DNA from: Dinochytrium kinnereticum | Taxonomy: Eukaryota > Chytridiomycota > Chytridiomycetes > Chytridiales > Chytridiaceae | Length of the DNA: 13,186 bases | Assembly: GCA_027604005.1 (NCBI GenBank) | Contig: JADGJT010000526.1 | Coordinates: 1-13,186, forward strand | Direction: 5' to 3' | In this document: in pieces, positions 1 to 9,756 of the stretch | How the letters are laid out: the number at the start of each line of letters is the position of its first letter | Position numbering within the stretch: the stretch's first letter is position 1 | Translations under genes and position numbers: made by a program | The notes under the pieces: model-generated | Seen by the model: the letters and a program-made list of their open reading frames with translations, nothing else | Told to the model about the DNA's origin: nothing | The model's database searches: none

Positions 1-1493
1 TGTCACCATGTGTGACCATTGTGTAACAGTGTAACAGGAATATCTCGCGTGAGATATTCTACACTTTATTTTCAACAGAAACAAATTCGTTGAAGGCCAG
101 GAGAAGCCTGCTTACGCGGCTACAAAGCGAGCAGTGATGTTGAAGCCACATTCTACACAATTTTGACCATACTATACAGGTTCAGCTATGGAGAGAGGCA
201 CGCCCACGGAGCCGGAGGGAGAGCAGATTGCGACTAAGCCTAGCTCCTTGTACGGTAATAGAACCCCAATGTGAATTCATCTGTTTGAAGCATTAGACAT
301 AATAAAATACGATAAACATTTGGGATACTTTAACAACGTGAGGGGAAAGCAAGAGCATGTAATAAGCGCGTCTGATCCCAACCTCCCAACAGACAACAAA
401 AGGAGAATAAGAAGAGGCGAGCACAAACCCAAAGTAGGGCTGGCTAGCCGTTTTCCCTGGCAGGTTTTCCCCGCCAGCCTCATGTAATAAAACACGGACA
501 GTGAGCATGGGGTAAGAGATCACCTGCTTCCACAAAAGATAATGCAAAGCGGGGCTTACAACTGTTGAAAACTTGCCAGTGGGGGCTGAGGGAGGCGTCT
601 TCTGTAACCGATGTGTTCAGAGGGCGAGAGTTTAGAGGGTTTTTTTTGTGTAGACAAGATAGATCCAGAGTGTGTGGGAACATCCCCAATCACTGGCCTC
701 TTTATCCTGCCCTCTTCACTTGCCATGACGAAAACAAGGGAAAAAAACAGAAAATTGAGAAGGGTAAAGGAATGAAACGAAAACTTAAGAAAATAAGAAG
801 AAAGGAAATGACGCGTCTTGGTGACTCGTCAAGACTGGAATTCTTTATCACCTCAAGCACATCAATTCCCTCAAAGCACTCTGCAAAAGTCAGTAACAAC
901 GGCCCAGAAAGAGCGCCATTCACGCTCCCCTCAATTACATCCCTCCACGGTCCTGAAATCGTCTACTTCTAGTCAGCTCAGCCTGATCATAATCCATAAG
1001 TCTTCATTCGCTTTTTCAGATGTCGCGGTCCCAAAGTGGATGACTTTTATCTTTTGTGATTTGGTCAGCGGGGTTTAGGAACAGAATGTGGAAACACTTC
1101 GTGTTCAGTTAAACCAACAAAGACGATACATAAAAAAAAGATCTTCACTGAAACAGTTCGATTGAAAAATGAGGTTAAAAAAGGGATGTAATAAATATGT
1201 ATAGAGACGGGTATGGTATGCGTCTTGCTCCTCCTCAGCTTTACAAAATAAACAGGCGTAAGGAGATATGGGAGGTTTCAAAACATTCCAACATTATGGG
1301 ACGCTGAAGGCAAAACATGACCCAGGGAAAAGCAAGTAAAAAAATAATAACATATGCCAAGCTTAAGCCGATGCTTCCTCAAGCTCCCAACAGGGACACA
1401 AGAGAGCAAGATAAGTAAGATCATCACAATCAACCAAAAGCTAGCATAGAACATAACAAGAAAAACGGCAGGCAAGATTCCATCCTGGATCTT
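1..1493. other. Intergenic region, no gene recognised
   Basis: No reading frame here has recognisable domains or plausible fungal exon structure on either strand. The longest open stretches (about 60-135 codons) are low-complexity or T-rich in translation and look like chance. Its right part lies downstream of the dioxygenase stop codon and probably holds that gene's 3' UTR. The left edge has a tandem octamer GTGTAACA at 21-36 followed by a palindrome. A short ATG-led frame at 188-273 stops after 28 codons and matches nothing I know. Confidence 0.6.
38..59. repeat. Perfect palindrome, 9-bp arms
   Basis: The arms GAATATCTC and GAGATATTC are perfect inverted repeats around a 4-nt GCGT spacer. 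A tandem duplication of GTGTAACA (21-36) sits just before it. Palindromes of this kind occur in LTRs and small transposons, but no element boundary can be defined because the window begins here. Confidence 0.7.
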
Positions 1494-3340
1494 TCATCCG
1501 TTTACAGCAATCCTCCTCCCTCCATTTCGATTCGCCTCCCTCAACCCCGCCCCAGCCGCAGAAGTAACTCCTACGGCCGCCTCCATCCTAGCCATAAGCA
1601 AAAGCACTCTCTCAACAAATGTTAAAAGCTCAATATCTCTGGCAGTCGAAGCTCTCTCAAGATCACCAGCATGAACCAAGGCACCTTCATAAGGCACTTC
1701 ACTGCAATCATGATCGGCTTCAGTATCAACCACCAGCCATGCAATCCGAGGTGGAGAAAGGCGGTAAGAGCACGGGGATTGAAATTCGTCGTCGTCCATG
1801 GCCATAGGATCATTGCTGCGATGCGTCGTTAAGTCCGAGAATCGCCCGTTAACACCTGTATGGTCTTCACATGACACGGTGTTGGAGATTTTCTGAAACG
1901 GTGTGAAGGGATGACTGGCGACGAGATCAGGGATAAACACAGGTGGTGATCGTTTGGATGAGACGGGGGTGGGAGGAGACACGGTTGCTGAAGATGTTTG
2001 ACGGTAGAGAGCGTTGGTGGAGAGGGAGAATGGCGGCATGATGGAGGGTGACACGGGTAATGAAAGCGACCTGTCGACTGCAGAGTGGGCATCAAAAATG
2101 GACCCAACACTCGAGGAAAGTCGAAATAAGCTACTTGGCGGCGACGCGCGATCCTTTCGTTTCTTCACAACCATCCGTGTGCCCGACCCAACTTCACTTC
2201 CGCCGATAAAGGACTCCAGTTTCTCAGGCTCTAACTCTGGTGGCAACGGCACCTCCTTGTAATAAGTGCAAAGTCGATCCACATCATTGTAAGGTGGGCC
2301 AATAATATCCAATAGCACAACATGATCTGAGACAGCCGTGAAAGAATGCATGTTTGGGCCACCTCCCGGTCGAATGATGAGAAGGGAGTCTGGAGAGTCG
2401 TCGGTGATGACACCATCAATGCTGACCCTTGAAGGGCGGCCTTGACAAGAGTCATTGTTGAGAGTTGATGAGAAGGTGGAGGTCGATGACGCTGAAGAAG
2501 TGGGTGAGGAGGATAGCTTTAGATAGTCGTCATCATCGCTGCAGAACTCGTACGTCTTGACGTGCAGCGCGCCACTAACTATTTTGCTGAAATAAAGAAA
2601 AAAGAAACGAGATGTTTAGGAAAGAAAGCAAAGAAAAACCCAAGGGTGGAGTAACGCAGTAGAGAGGGAAGTGCCACAGCAAAGAGCGAGTAATGCAGTA
2701 GAGAGGGAGGAGCCATAGCAGAGAGGGAGTAACGCAGTAGAGAGGGAGGTGCCACAGCAACAGGGTATCCTGTTACACAGTGGTCGGAAACCATCCACCA
2801 ATCAGCGCCCCGCATCGAGTTCCAAACCAGCGGTGAGTCAGGCAGCCAGCCCAGGGAGGTGCATTCCAATATGTGAGTCAGGTCCTCATTTGTTCCATGT
2901 CAGGGCAAGAATGGGAATTGTCACCCCCCCAAACGACTCACAAAGAGAGGACGGGCATGATGACTCCAACCGATCGCTCTGCTCACCTGAAGACCGTCAT
3001 TCCAGGGTGGTCGTGAGTGGGCATCGTGGCGCCCTTGCGCATCACAAACACGCAGATGGTGAGGGCGTCTGAGGCGTGGATGTTGTAGTATTCGATGGGC
3101 TCGCGTGGGGGCAGCTTTTGGTTGAACACAGTTTAATAAAGGAGTGTTGAATGGCATGATGGAGAAGACAAGGAGATGTGGAGAGGGTGTGGCTCCCCTT
3201 ACCGAGATGTTGAGGATGGAGAGGGACACTTTGTTGATCAGTGCCACCAGAGAGTCTGTGAGTGCGTCTGATGAGTGGAATGGCTGCTCTGCGGTGAAGA
3301 GCCTCTGAGCCAGCAGGGCAATCGTGTGCATGAGTGGCAT
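1494..3340 (-). CDS. PCO/ADO-family thiol dioxygenase, three exons
   Basis: Fe(II) cupin enzyme of the plant cysteine oxidase / 2-aminoethanethiol dioxygenase family (PCO_ADO), which adds O2 to the thiol of N-terminal Cys or cysteamine. Exons 3340-3203, 3114-2987 and 2586-1494 give 452 residues. The joins are supported: GATMPT-HDHPGM carries iron ligands His80 and His82, exon 2 runs into exon 3 as MTVFS-KIVSGALHVKTYEF, and the third ligand is His169 in NMHSFTA. GPPY (185-188) and Cys195-x-Tyr197 follow; human ADO forms a Cys-Tyr crosslink with this spacing. A final conserved strand appears near AWLVV (371-375) and Y388-E-G. Two insertions are unlike compact relatives: a Ser-rich stretch at about 104-152 and a disordered S/P-rich stretch at about 208-369. 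A roughly 60-residue helical tail follows. The start is the first ATG after an in-frame stop; an upstream exon cannot be excluded. Family certain, substrate unknown. Confidence 0.9.
2651..2760. repeat. 39-bp minisatellite in dioxygenase intron 2
   Basis: Three tandem units start at 2651, 2690 and 2729 with an exact 39-bp period; the third is partial (32 bp). Each begins GTAAYGCAGTAGAGAGGGA, and the units differ by a few substitutions. The array lies inside the 400-bp second intron (2986-2587), far longer than the other introns in the window, so the repeat helps explain the intron's length. Confidence 0.9.
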
Positions 3341-3416
3341 CGTTCTCTGTTGGCGTTGCTGCAGGTTGTGCGTTGTTGCCGTTTCCAATGATTACGGGAT
3401 GAAGCAGAATCGATGA

Positions 3417-3524
3417 ATGGATGGATGGATTGTGAGAAAAGGATGGGTGCAGTGCGTTATCCAGTCATCCGACAGACAGGGGGTGGACGATGTGCAGATC
3501 CTCAGCAGGCAGGCAGGCAGGCAG
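3417..3524. repeat. Two tetranucleotide microsatellites
   Basis: A run of ATGG units at 3417-3430 (three and a half copies) and five copies of GCAG at 3505-3524 lie 77-184 bp upstream of the dioxygenase start codon, probably in its leader or core promoter. Confidence 0.8.
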
Positions 3525-3700
3525 AGGCGAGGGAGGGCAGAGGAGCGTTGACGGTGGTTTGGCTGCTGCGTGAGGGCGAGTGGAGCGTTGTTGGGTTGAT
3601 ATTATTATTATTAATAATGGATCGAATGTTTATCAAAAATCATAATTATTAATTAATAATTAAAAATATGCAGTGCAAATGGAGCGTCACACAGTCCAAG

Positions 3701-3707
3701 TGACTCA
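3701..3707. promoter_or_regulatory. TGACTCA (Gcn4/AP-1-type) box upstream of dioxygenase
   Basis: An exact TGACTCA lies 361 bp upstream of the dioxygenase ATG, with CCAATCA 38 bp away at 3746. TGASTCA is the known site of Gcn4-type bZIP dimers, and two bZIP genes lie nearby. Binding is inferred from sequence only. Confidence 0.4.
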
Positions 3708-4071
3708 CGCAGAAGAGTCATTTACAGCCTGATGCGCTTGTCCCACCAATCAAGCACTCGATTGATTCCAGCCAGCCTGATGCGACCCACACTCTCGGGT
3801 GGCAGCGATCTGCGCGGATAGGACCAATGATCGCTGATCTGCAGATCACTTGCAATCAACTGATATCAATCAATGATCAATCGTGCATTTGTTACTCAAA
3901 TAAACAATAATAATAACATGAACACTTGATCAACTCATCCAAAATATCAAAGAATATTGGGAAACAACAACACCACACAGAATAAATACGATATCTTTAA
4001 ATATCTTATGAGATATGGATGCATGTAAAATAATCAATGAATATATCCACCGCACACTCCCATGAATACCT

Positions 4072-5707
4072 TTACATCCCACCCTTCCCAGTCACCGCGA
4101 TCGCCTCAGCCGTCCGTCTCTGGCGCTCAGCTGCCATATTCACGTACCCAACGATCCTGGCATCAATCACAAGTCTCTGATGCCCCTCCTCATCCACTGC
4201 TTCCTGCTCTTTCATCCTTGTTCCCTGGATAGGAATTGGAGTCCCCACATCACTTCCGCCCTCATGTTTTTCCAAATTCAGCGACGCGTCCCTGCCCTTC
4301 CCTCCCTCCTCCTCCGCAATATAATCTCCACCTTTCCCGCTCTCCCGCCGTTTCCCCACCGACATTCCCGCCTTTATCCCAGCCGCAACCTCTCCATCCC
4401 CACCTCTATCCCCGCCTCCAGTCGAGCTCGGCCACATCCCCGTCCTCCCCTTCATTCGATGCTCCCTCATTGACCACGCAAATCCATCCAGCGCAGCATG
4501 CGGTGTCTCCCACATCGCGGCAGCAGCTTTTGCACTTGCATTCCGTCTAGCCATCTCAGCCGGATCATTTTCTACTTTCGATACGTACCAAAGCCACGCT
4601 CCACCTCCCAACATCAACATCACACCCCACACCGACGCAATCACCACCAACGTGTCTTTTGTGATGCCTTCGTCTTCGTCCATCAGAGTCGCCCCTCGAG
4701 GCCGAGAGTTACCAAACACCTTTCGACCCAATCTTCGAAACTTTAGAGCAACCTTCTCTCTCACCGTTCTCTTTCTCCCTCCCCACTCCAACTCCTCGTC
4801 GTCCTCCTCCTCCCCCTTCTCCTCCCTCACCTCTCCACCCCATTTCTGCCACCCAGTCTGTCGCGGCTGCTCATAGAAAGGCGGCACACCCGACGCACTT
4901 GACCAAGCCGAGAAATCCGAACTAGCATTCACCCCCATCGACCCTCCACCTCCTTTACCGTCCGTCACCCCAATCCTCGCATCGTATTCTCGTCGAGAAA
5001 CGGGATTCTTGAGAACCTCGTAGGCTGTTTTGGCCCGGAGGAATCGACGGGTGAAGAGCTGGCGTTCCGGGTCGGTTGCGGTGGGGGGACAGCGGTCTGG
5101 GTGGGTTTCGAGCGTGAGCGTGAGGAAGCGGGAACGGATTTCTTCGGGGCGGGAGGTGGGGTGGACGCCGAGGACTTCGCTATTTATTTATTTTTTTGTT
5201 TTTTTTTTGTTTGTTGTTGTTCGTTGGGTTCATTCGTCCGTTTGAGTTGGTTGGTTAGGGTGATGTGGTGAGTGTATAAGAACATCAAATGGGAGAAGAC
5301 TTCCCCTTTGACCACCAATTATAACATTTCAGCCAAATGAAAAAAAACAAAAAGGAACTCAACTAATGCGAAGCCCTCAACCAACTCCATGCCCCAAACC
5401 TTCTACATTGTCTTCCCCCAACTCTCCCCGGCGTCAACTCAACCATCCAACCCTTATCGGTCCCCAAACACCTTCGAAGCCCGGCCAAGACTCTAAACCC
5501 CTTCCGATCCATTGTCCCCATCTCACACCTTGTCGTTATCCAGCGAACCCCTTCACAACGCGACGGTGGTGAAGACTTTTCACGTTTGAGGAATGATGCG
5601 GATAATGAGATCAAGAGACGGTGGTGGGCTTGGTTGGTGGTGATGGCTGTTGATGGCGTCGGAAGGGTGGGTGGGAAGGGATGATGCAGCCGAGACTTGA
5701 GGAGCAT
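4072..5707 (-). CDS. J-domain (Hsp40) membrane protein, probably mitochondrial
   Basis: Co-chaperone whose J domain stimulates the ATPase of an Hsp70 partner. Exons 5707-5364 and 5179-4072 give 483 residues. The exons meet at the first J-domain residue: exon 1 ends ...RASH plus TA, and exon 2 supplies C to make Tyr115, giving HYEVLGV. The catalytic HPD is at 141-143 (ETHPDR), followed by AKTAYEVLKNPVSRREYD (helices III-IV). Then come a Gly-rich linker, an acidic stretch (about 231-247), a basic stretch and one membrane segment (about 291-314, TLVVIASVWGVMLMLGGGAW), then a hydrophilic Lys/Glu/Gly-rich tail. Residues 1-110 are rich in Arg, Ser and Leu and low in acids, like a mitochondrial presequence. 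No Gly/Phe or zinc-finger region is present, so this is a class III J protein; the layout resembles fungal Jid1 and animal DNAJC30. The start is uncertain: in-frame ATGs also exist at 5806 and 5521. The 184-bp intron has an uncommon donor, GTTGAG. Confidence 0.85.
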
Positions 5708-6374
5708 AGGTTGTCGGTTTTCGTGAAATTTGGCCTTGGAGGTGGACAAATCACAAAACACAGTTGAGCCTTCATACAGCGTCTTGCACTTGGTCCCAAA
5801 GGGCATTGATTCACCCGAATATCCCTCCACTCACTAAGAGATTAAACGCGAGAGCTTAGTCCTCTTTATCATTTTTTGGCTGATCCCCTTGCTAACCATC
5901 TTGACTTCTTACACATCGTCAGCTTTACTCAACAAACGAAGAATCGGGTTAAATAAAACCAACAACAGTGAATCGTTGAAAATGATGCTTAATAAACAAT
6001 AATAAAAAAATCACGGACAGACCAGCGGGGTGGAGAAGAGACTATTAAAGTAAGAAAACGGGAGAGGAGGAGGAAAAGATGGCATGCGCACTATTCTCAT
6101 TACACTCCACACCCATAATTCATCTACTCAAAGGCCCACCATTCAACCAAAACCTGGCCATACACCCCCACATATAAAAAACATACAGAAGTCTTTAAAA
6201 GCACGAGAACAAAGGAAAGAGAAAAAAATACATGTGAAAAAAAGACCAGAGTGTGTCTCGCCCCTTTTGGAACAAAAAAACCCAGCAATCGTAATAAAAT
6301 AAAAATAAGTACACCCATCCACTTTCAAAAATGATGCAGAGAAGAAGGAAAAAAAAATAAAAAATTGAGCCTCA
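5708..6374. other. Intergenic, no gene recognised
   Basis: Lies between the 5' end of the J-protein gene and the 3' end of the first bZIP gene. It is A-rich on the plus strand with many short A runs. I see no domain-bearing frame, tRNA or repeat. It probably contains the J-protein promoter and the bZIP 3' UTR. Confidence 0.6.
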
Positions 6375-7990
6375 TCAAGAAGCGCTCCTTCTCCCGATAA
6401 TGGCCTGATGGCTTTCAGATAGCTGTTCTTCCAATCTCGATATCCGTGCCTAGTGCAAATCCCCATAAACCCAAACCAGAAAACAGCAGAAAGAACAAAG
6501 TAAATAAAAAAAACCAAAACAGAGACAATACAACAATTTTAAAACATCAAATGGATTACCAGGTACTCTATCTGTTTAGCCTTCCAACCTGATCTTTCGC
6601 TTTCGAGAACAGCAAGCTTAACCACCAGACGTGAGTTTTCGGTCTCAAGTTTCTGGACTGTTTCTTCGAGGGTTTCCATCTTTTTTTTTTTTCGGTCGAG
6701 AATGGATGTAACGTGTCAAATGGTGCATTGAAGAGAAATTGGAGATTGGCGAGGGAAAAGCAATCTAACAAAGAAAAAGAAAAAAAAAGAAAGAAAAAAA
6801 AAATGAAAAGAAAAGCAAAGGTAAACACATTCATACTTTTGCGACCTTCCTGGCCCTGGACCTCCTTGCTACACGTCCACAAAAATACAACGACAAGAAA
6901 CAAAACCCAAAAATGTCAGTCATTCGGAGCTAATAACAAAATGTACCCAAAAAATTAGATAACCCCTTACCAGCCTCTGTATTCCTCATCCTCTTCTCAA
7001 CAACAAGCCCCCCATCCTTCCTTCCCTCCTCCAGCTTCCCATCACTGTCCTCATCCCCATCCACACTTCTTCCCCTCTTCACGCCCTTATTACCCTTAAC
7101 CTTTCCTTCAAAAGAATCTCTGACCGCAGTGCTAGCCGATTCAACAGGAGTGCTCGCGTGGTCCTTTGATCAAGAAAGAAAAAAAATAAGTAAAGGAAAA
7201 ACCCAGACTGGGTTAGCAAAGGACGCAACTCTCTCTCAAACCAAAAAAAAAAAAAAAATGAAATAAAGGAAAAAGAAAAAAAAGAAACAAAACAAACCGT
7301 CGCCCCAACACTCAAAGCATAAAGCCTCCTCCCAGCATCTTCAGTCGTTTCTCCATCAGACGTCATATTCGCTTTTTTTATCCGTGCTGTGAGCATTCCA
7401 TTCGCGTTGGCGGTGCCTGAACCATGGTTCACTGTTGCCGTTGGACCGCTCGTTGGTGGCAGTGGATAAGCGGTGGCGGCGGTGGTGGTGGTTGGAGGGT
7501 GGTTGGACGGTGTTGTGATGCTGGTCGCTGGTTTCGTGGCGATGTGCGGCTGCAGAAAAAAGAGCGGCGGGCGATCAGTTGTTGAATCTTCGCTCCAGCG
7601 TCGATCCCGTCGCAAGACCTTCAAGTCAGTCAAAGCATCAACCTCAGCGTGTGCTGTTATGACTTGAAGTGAGTGACAACTCCACCAATCAGAATTGTCA
7701 ATCGGTCTTTCAAAAATAGAATAATGCAAGCAAAACAGGGATCATGACTCAAACGCCGTCATCGTCCCTCTTGTCCCCTCCAACGCAGCACTCACCGGCG
7801 ACGTCTCATCCGGTCCACGCCCCTGCACCGAGACTGGATACGGCAGCGATGCGCGGGAGAAATGAACCCCTGCCTTCGCGACCGACACAAGGGAGGATGC
7901 CGCGTCGGCAGTCATCGTGTCAGTTGATATGGTAGGAGGAGGGTGGATGGTCTGATGGTCTGAGGTGAGGTGGGATGAGGTTTCGGTCAT
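6375..7990 (-). CDS. bZIP transcription factor (Gcn4-like paralog), six exons
   Basis: Sequence-specific DNA-binding factor expected to act as a dimer in the nucleus. Exons 7990-7796, 7549-7298, 7163-6971, 6868-6837, 6679-6560 and 6449-6375 give 288 residues. Residues 1-149 are Ser/Thr/Pro-rich and disordered. The basic region is EKRMR-NTEAARRSRARKVAK with the invariant Asn210 and Arg218. Heptad positions are Leu228, 235, 242, 249, Trp256, Tyr263 and Leu270. The last exon (ARISRLEEQLSESHQAI) was placed by gapless alignment to the neighbouring bZIP (ending RIAQLEFQLAESHRAM); reading through the fifth intron would stop after seven codons. I count about 43 identities in 76 residues between the two. 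A 32-nt exon encodes most of the basic region. The first intron (7795-7550) is the least certain: it is well formed (GTGAGT, CTGCAG) but a small extra exon is possible. Introns 2 and 4 have long sense-strand pyrimidine runs. Confidence 0.87.
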
Positions 7991-8570
7991 GTCTGCTGCG
8001 TAGAAAAATAAAGTGCTCTGCTGGACGCGATGATTGTTTTCAAAGGGAGAGGAGAGGAGAGGCTTGCGGGAACTGCAAAGGGTTTGGGGTTTGCGTGGGA
8101 GAGGGTGATTTTTGAAGTCCTAATGACGAATGAAGGCAGACGTGGTTAGTGAGTTTTGTGGAAAAGCACTGAGAGTAAATTGCCCTCGCAATGAGACAAA
8201 GAATAAATGTAGACCACTCAATGCCTCCTTCCCCCCCCCAAACACTTGCTCTCTAATGCCTGGCATCCCTTCCCCCATCTCTGTTATCATTTAATACCGC
8301 CCAATAAAAAAAAAAAGGACAACACCCAACGCATCTCGACCCATCATCCACTCCCAACGAATAACCCAAATCAAAAACCTCTTACTCTAACAAAACAATA
8401 TCACTTCAGTCATGTACATGGAATAAACGCCAAGCTGAGTGGCCAAAACCCACAAGGTTGGATGGTTATAACACGTTATCCTTCTTTACCGTCAAAAAAT
8501 AAAAAAAGAAGGGAAACCGAAAAAATAAAAGTGATTCAAAAGGTTGGAATAAACAAACGATTGCTCCTAT

Positions 8571-8577
8571 TGAGTCA
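8571..8577. promoter_or_regulatory. TGAGTCA box upstream of first bZIP gene
   Basis: An exact Gcn4/AP-1-type site about 580 bp upstream of the first bZIP ATG, with CCAATCA at 8727-8733. It is a candidate for auto- or cross-regulation by the two bZIP proteins; no functional evidence. Confidence 0.35.
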
Positions 8578-9014
8578 CCAGCGGCAGGTTGCAATGAAAA
8601 AGGGAGGCACAACGAACACCAAAAAAGTTATAAGGAAGCAGCAAAACATAAGGGGGAAATTAACGAAAGAGTGAAGGTGTTTGTGGGCAGCCTCTGAAGA
8701 GAGAATCACTGTCTAATCTCATCAAGCCAATCAGAAAAGCCCTCAACTGGATGCCTCAATCCCGTCGAACACAACTGCATTAGGGACAGGACAGGCCACT
8801 ACTGACAGAAGACTTCATCCTCACCTCTCCGAACAGCCGCTCCTCTCTCCAGCGACCCGCTTCGCTGGCAAAACACACACACCCAAAGCTTAATCGGATT
8901 CTCAGGAAACGTCCAGGAGACGACGACAGCCGTCAGTGCTGAAGCCCAGCCAAACAAGATCCGTTGGACAGTCGCCCAAATAAGGATCGTCGTTTTGATC
9001 TACCATGGGATATG

Positions 9015-9021
9015 TGACTCA
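9015..9021. promoter_or_regulatory. TGACTCA box in the inter-bZIP region
   Basis: A second exact Gcn4-type heptamer in the same intergenic region, about 1 kb upstream of the first bZIP ATG and 0.7 kb downstream of the second bZIP stop codon. The distance makes a direct promoter role less certain than for the 8571 site. Confidence 0.25.
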
Positions 9022-9756
9022 CAAAATTCCTCCCTTGCCTTCTGGATACAAATGCTGTTACAAAAGACCAATGAATGCAAGCAAGCGCCAGTCGGCCGTC
9101 TATAAAAATAACAAGAATACAACAATGGAGAAAAAAAGATGCCATGCCCAAAGGCCGTGGCATCGCTTTTTTTAACTCATAAAATCTCTCATGAACAGGT
9201 ATGCCTCCCTCAAGAAAAAAAAAGAAAAAGAATGAAGATATGACCAAAAAAAAAAGAATAAACATAAAAATACCCAAACGCCGATCCGTAAGCCAAAAGA
9301 ACATCAAACCCCACCCCAAAGTGCTTGCTCAGAATAAGCAAACAGATCTGGGCAAATGATCGAGAAATCCGAGCCAGAGGAATCAAACCAATGGGGGGTC
9401 AAAGGGATTTAAAAAACGCTTGTAAGGCTTAAAGATAAAAGACTGGTAAGCGCTGGCAAAGAAACCCTCCTCAGCGATAGTCGTCAGAAATCCACTGCGT
9501 TTTTTAAAAAAAGGATCGAAGAAGGGGGGTGGGGGGGCAGACCAGAGAGAAAACATAATAAAAAACAACTACGAAAATAATCCAGATCCCAATCAACAGT
9601 CTTCACCGCTGACGGGTTAGCAAATAAAAGATACTGCATCAAATAAAACTGAAGTAGAAAATGGAAGGGACGGATGATGGGAAAGCAATTTGGGAAGATA
9701 GAGAAGAGAACTGATTCAGAAACGGGCTCAGTCCTAGCTGGTAACCGAGTGCAATC

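Larger units (their letters stand above)
3341..4071. other. Intergenic: dioxygenase promoter and J-protein 3' flank
   Basis: No gene seen. The part nearest the dioxygenase holds two microsatellites, and further up there is a TGACTCA box and a CCAATCA box (3746-3752). 3599-3670 is strongly AT-rich with overlapping ATTATT/AATAAT inverted repeats. 3830-3890 is dense in GATC/TGATCA words. 3999-4014 contains ATATCT-TATG-AGATAT, similar in form to the palindrome at the left edge. No promoter start can be placed. Confidence 0.6.
7991..9756. other. Long intergenic region between the two bZIP genes
   Basis: No gene recognised in 1.77 kb. The left part should hold the promoter and leader of the first bZIP gene: GGAGA-type repeats near 8046-8063, a C9 run near 8230, TGASTCA boxes at 8571 and 9015, and CCAATCA at 8727. 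The right part is downstream of the second bZIP gene and contains a G-rich segment near 9524-9538 (two long G runs) and CCAATCA at 9589. Open frames on either strand (for example 8246-8674) are Lys/Asn-rich, lack domains and look like chance. Confidence 0.6.

Noticed and set aside
188..273. Possible start of a gag-like frame (MERGTPTEP...)
   Set aside because: Only 28 codons before a stop and no diagnostic motif; resemblance to a copia gag start is too vague.
565..972. Open frame of 135 codons on the plus strand
   Set aside because: Starts without context, is Lys/Arg-rich because of A-rich DNA, has no domain, and lies in a region downstream of the dioxygenase gene.
1278..1475. Small hydrophobic frame on the minus strand resembling a membrane peptide
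   Set aside because: It begins just after the dioxygenase stop codon; its hydrophobicity comes from T-rich 3' UTR-like sequence.
2770..2785. 16-bp near-match (one mismatch, inverted) to 14-29 at the left edge
   Set aside because: One such match is expected by chance among all pairs in a window this size; the similarity does not extend convincingly.
6539..6559. Read-through C terminus of the first bZIP (seven extra codons then stop)
   Set aside because: An intron with good GTAATC and CACTAG ends leads to an exon that aligns gaplessly with the paralog's C terminus, so splicing is the better model.
8246..8674. 142-codon frame on the plus strand between the bZIP genes
   Set aside because: Asn/Lys/Thr-rich translation of A-rich DNA, no recognisable motif, and opposite in strand to every supported gene.
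8933..9319. 128-codon frame on the minus strand with a Phe-rich stretch
   Set aside because: The Phe-rich part comes from T runs; no domain or splice support was found.
9524..9538. G-rich segment as a G-quadruplex
   Set aside because: Two long G runs separated by one T; a four-tract fold would need very short loops and there is no functional context.
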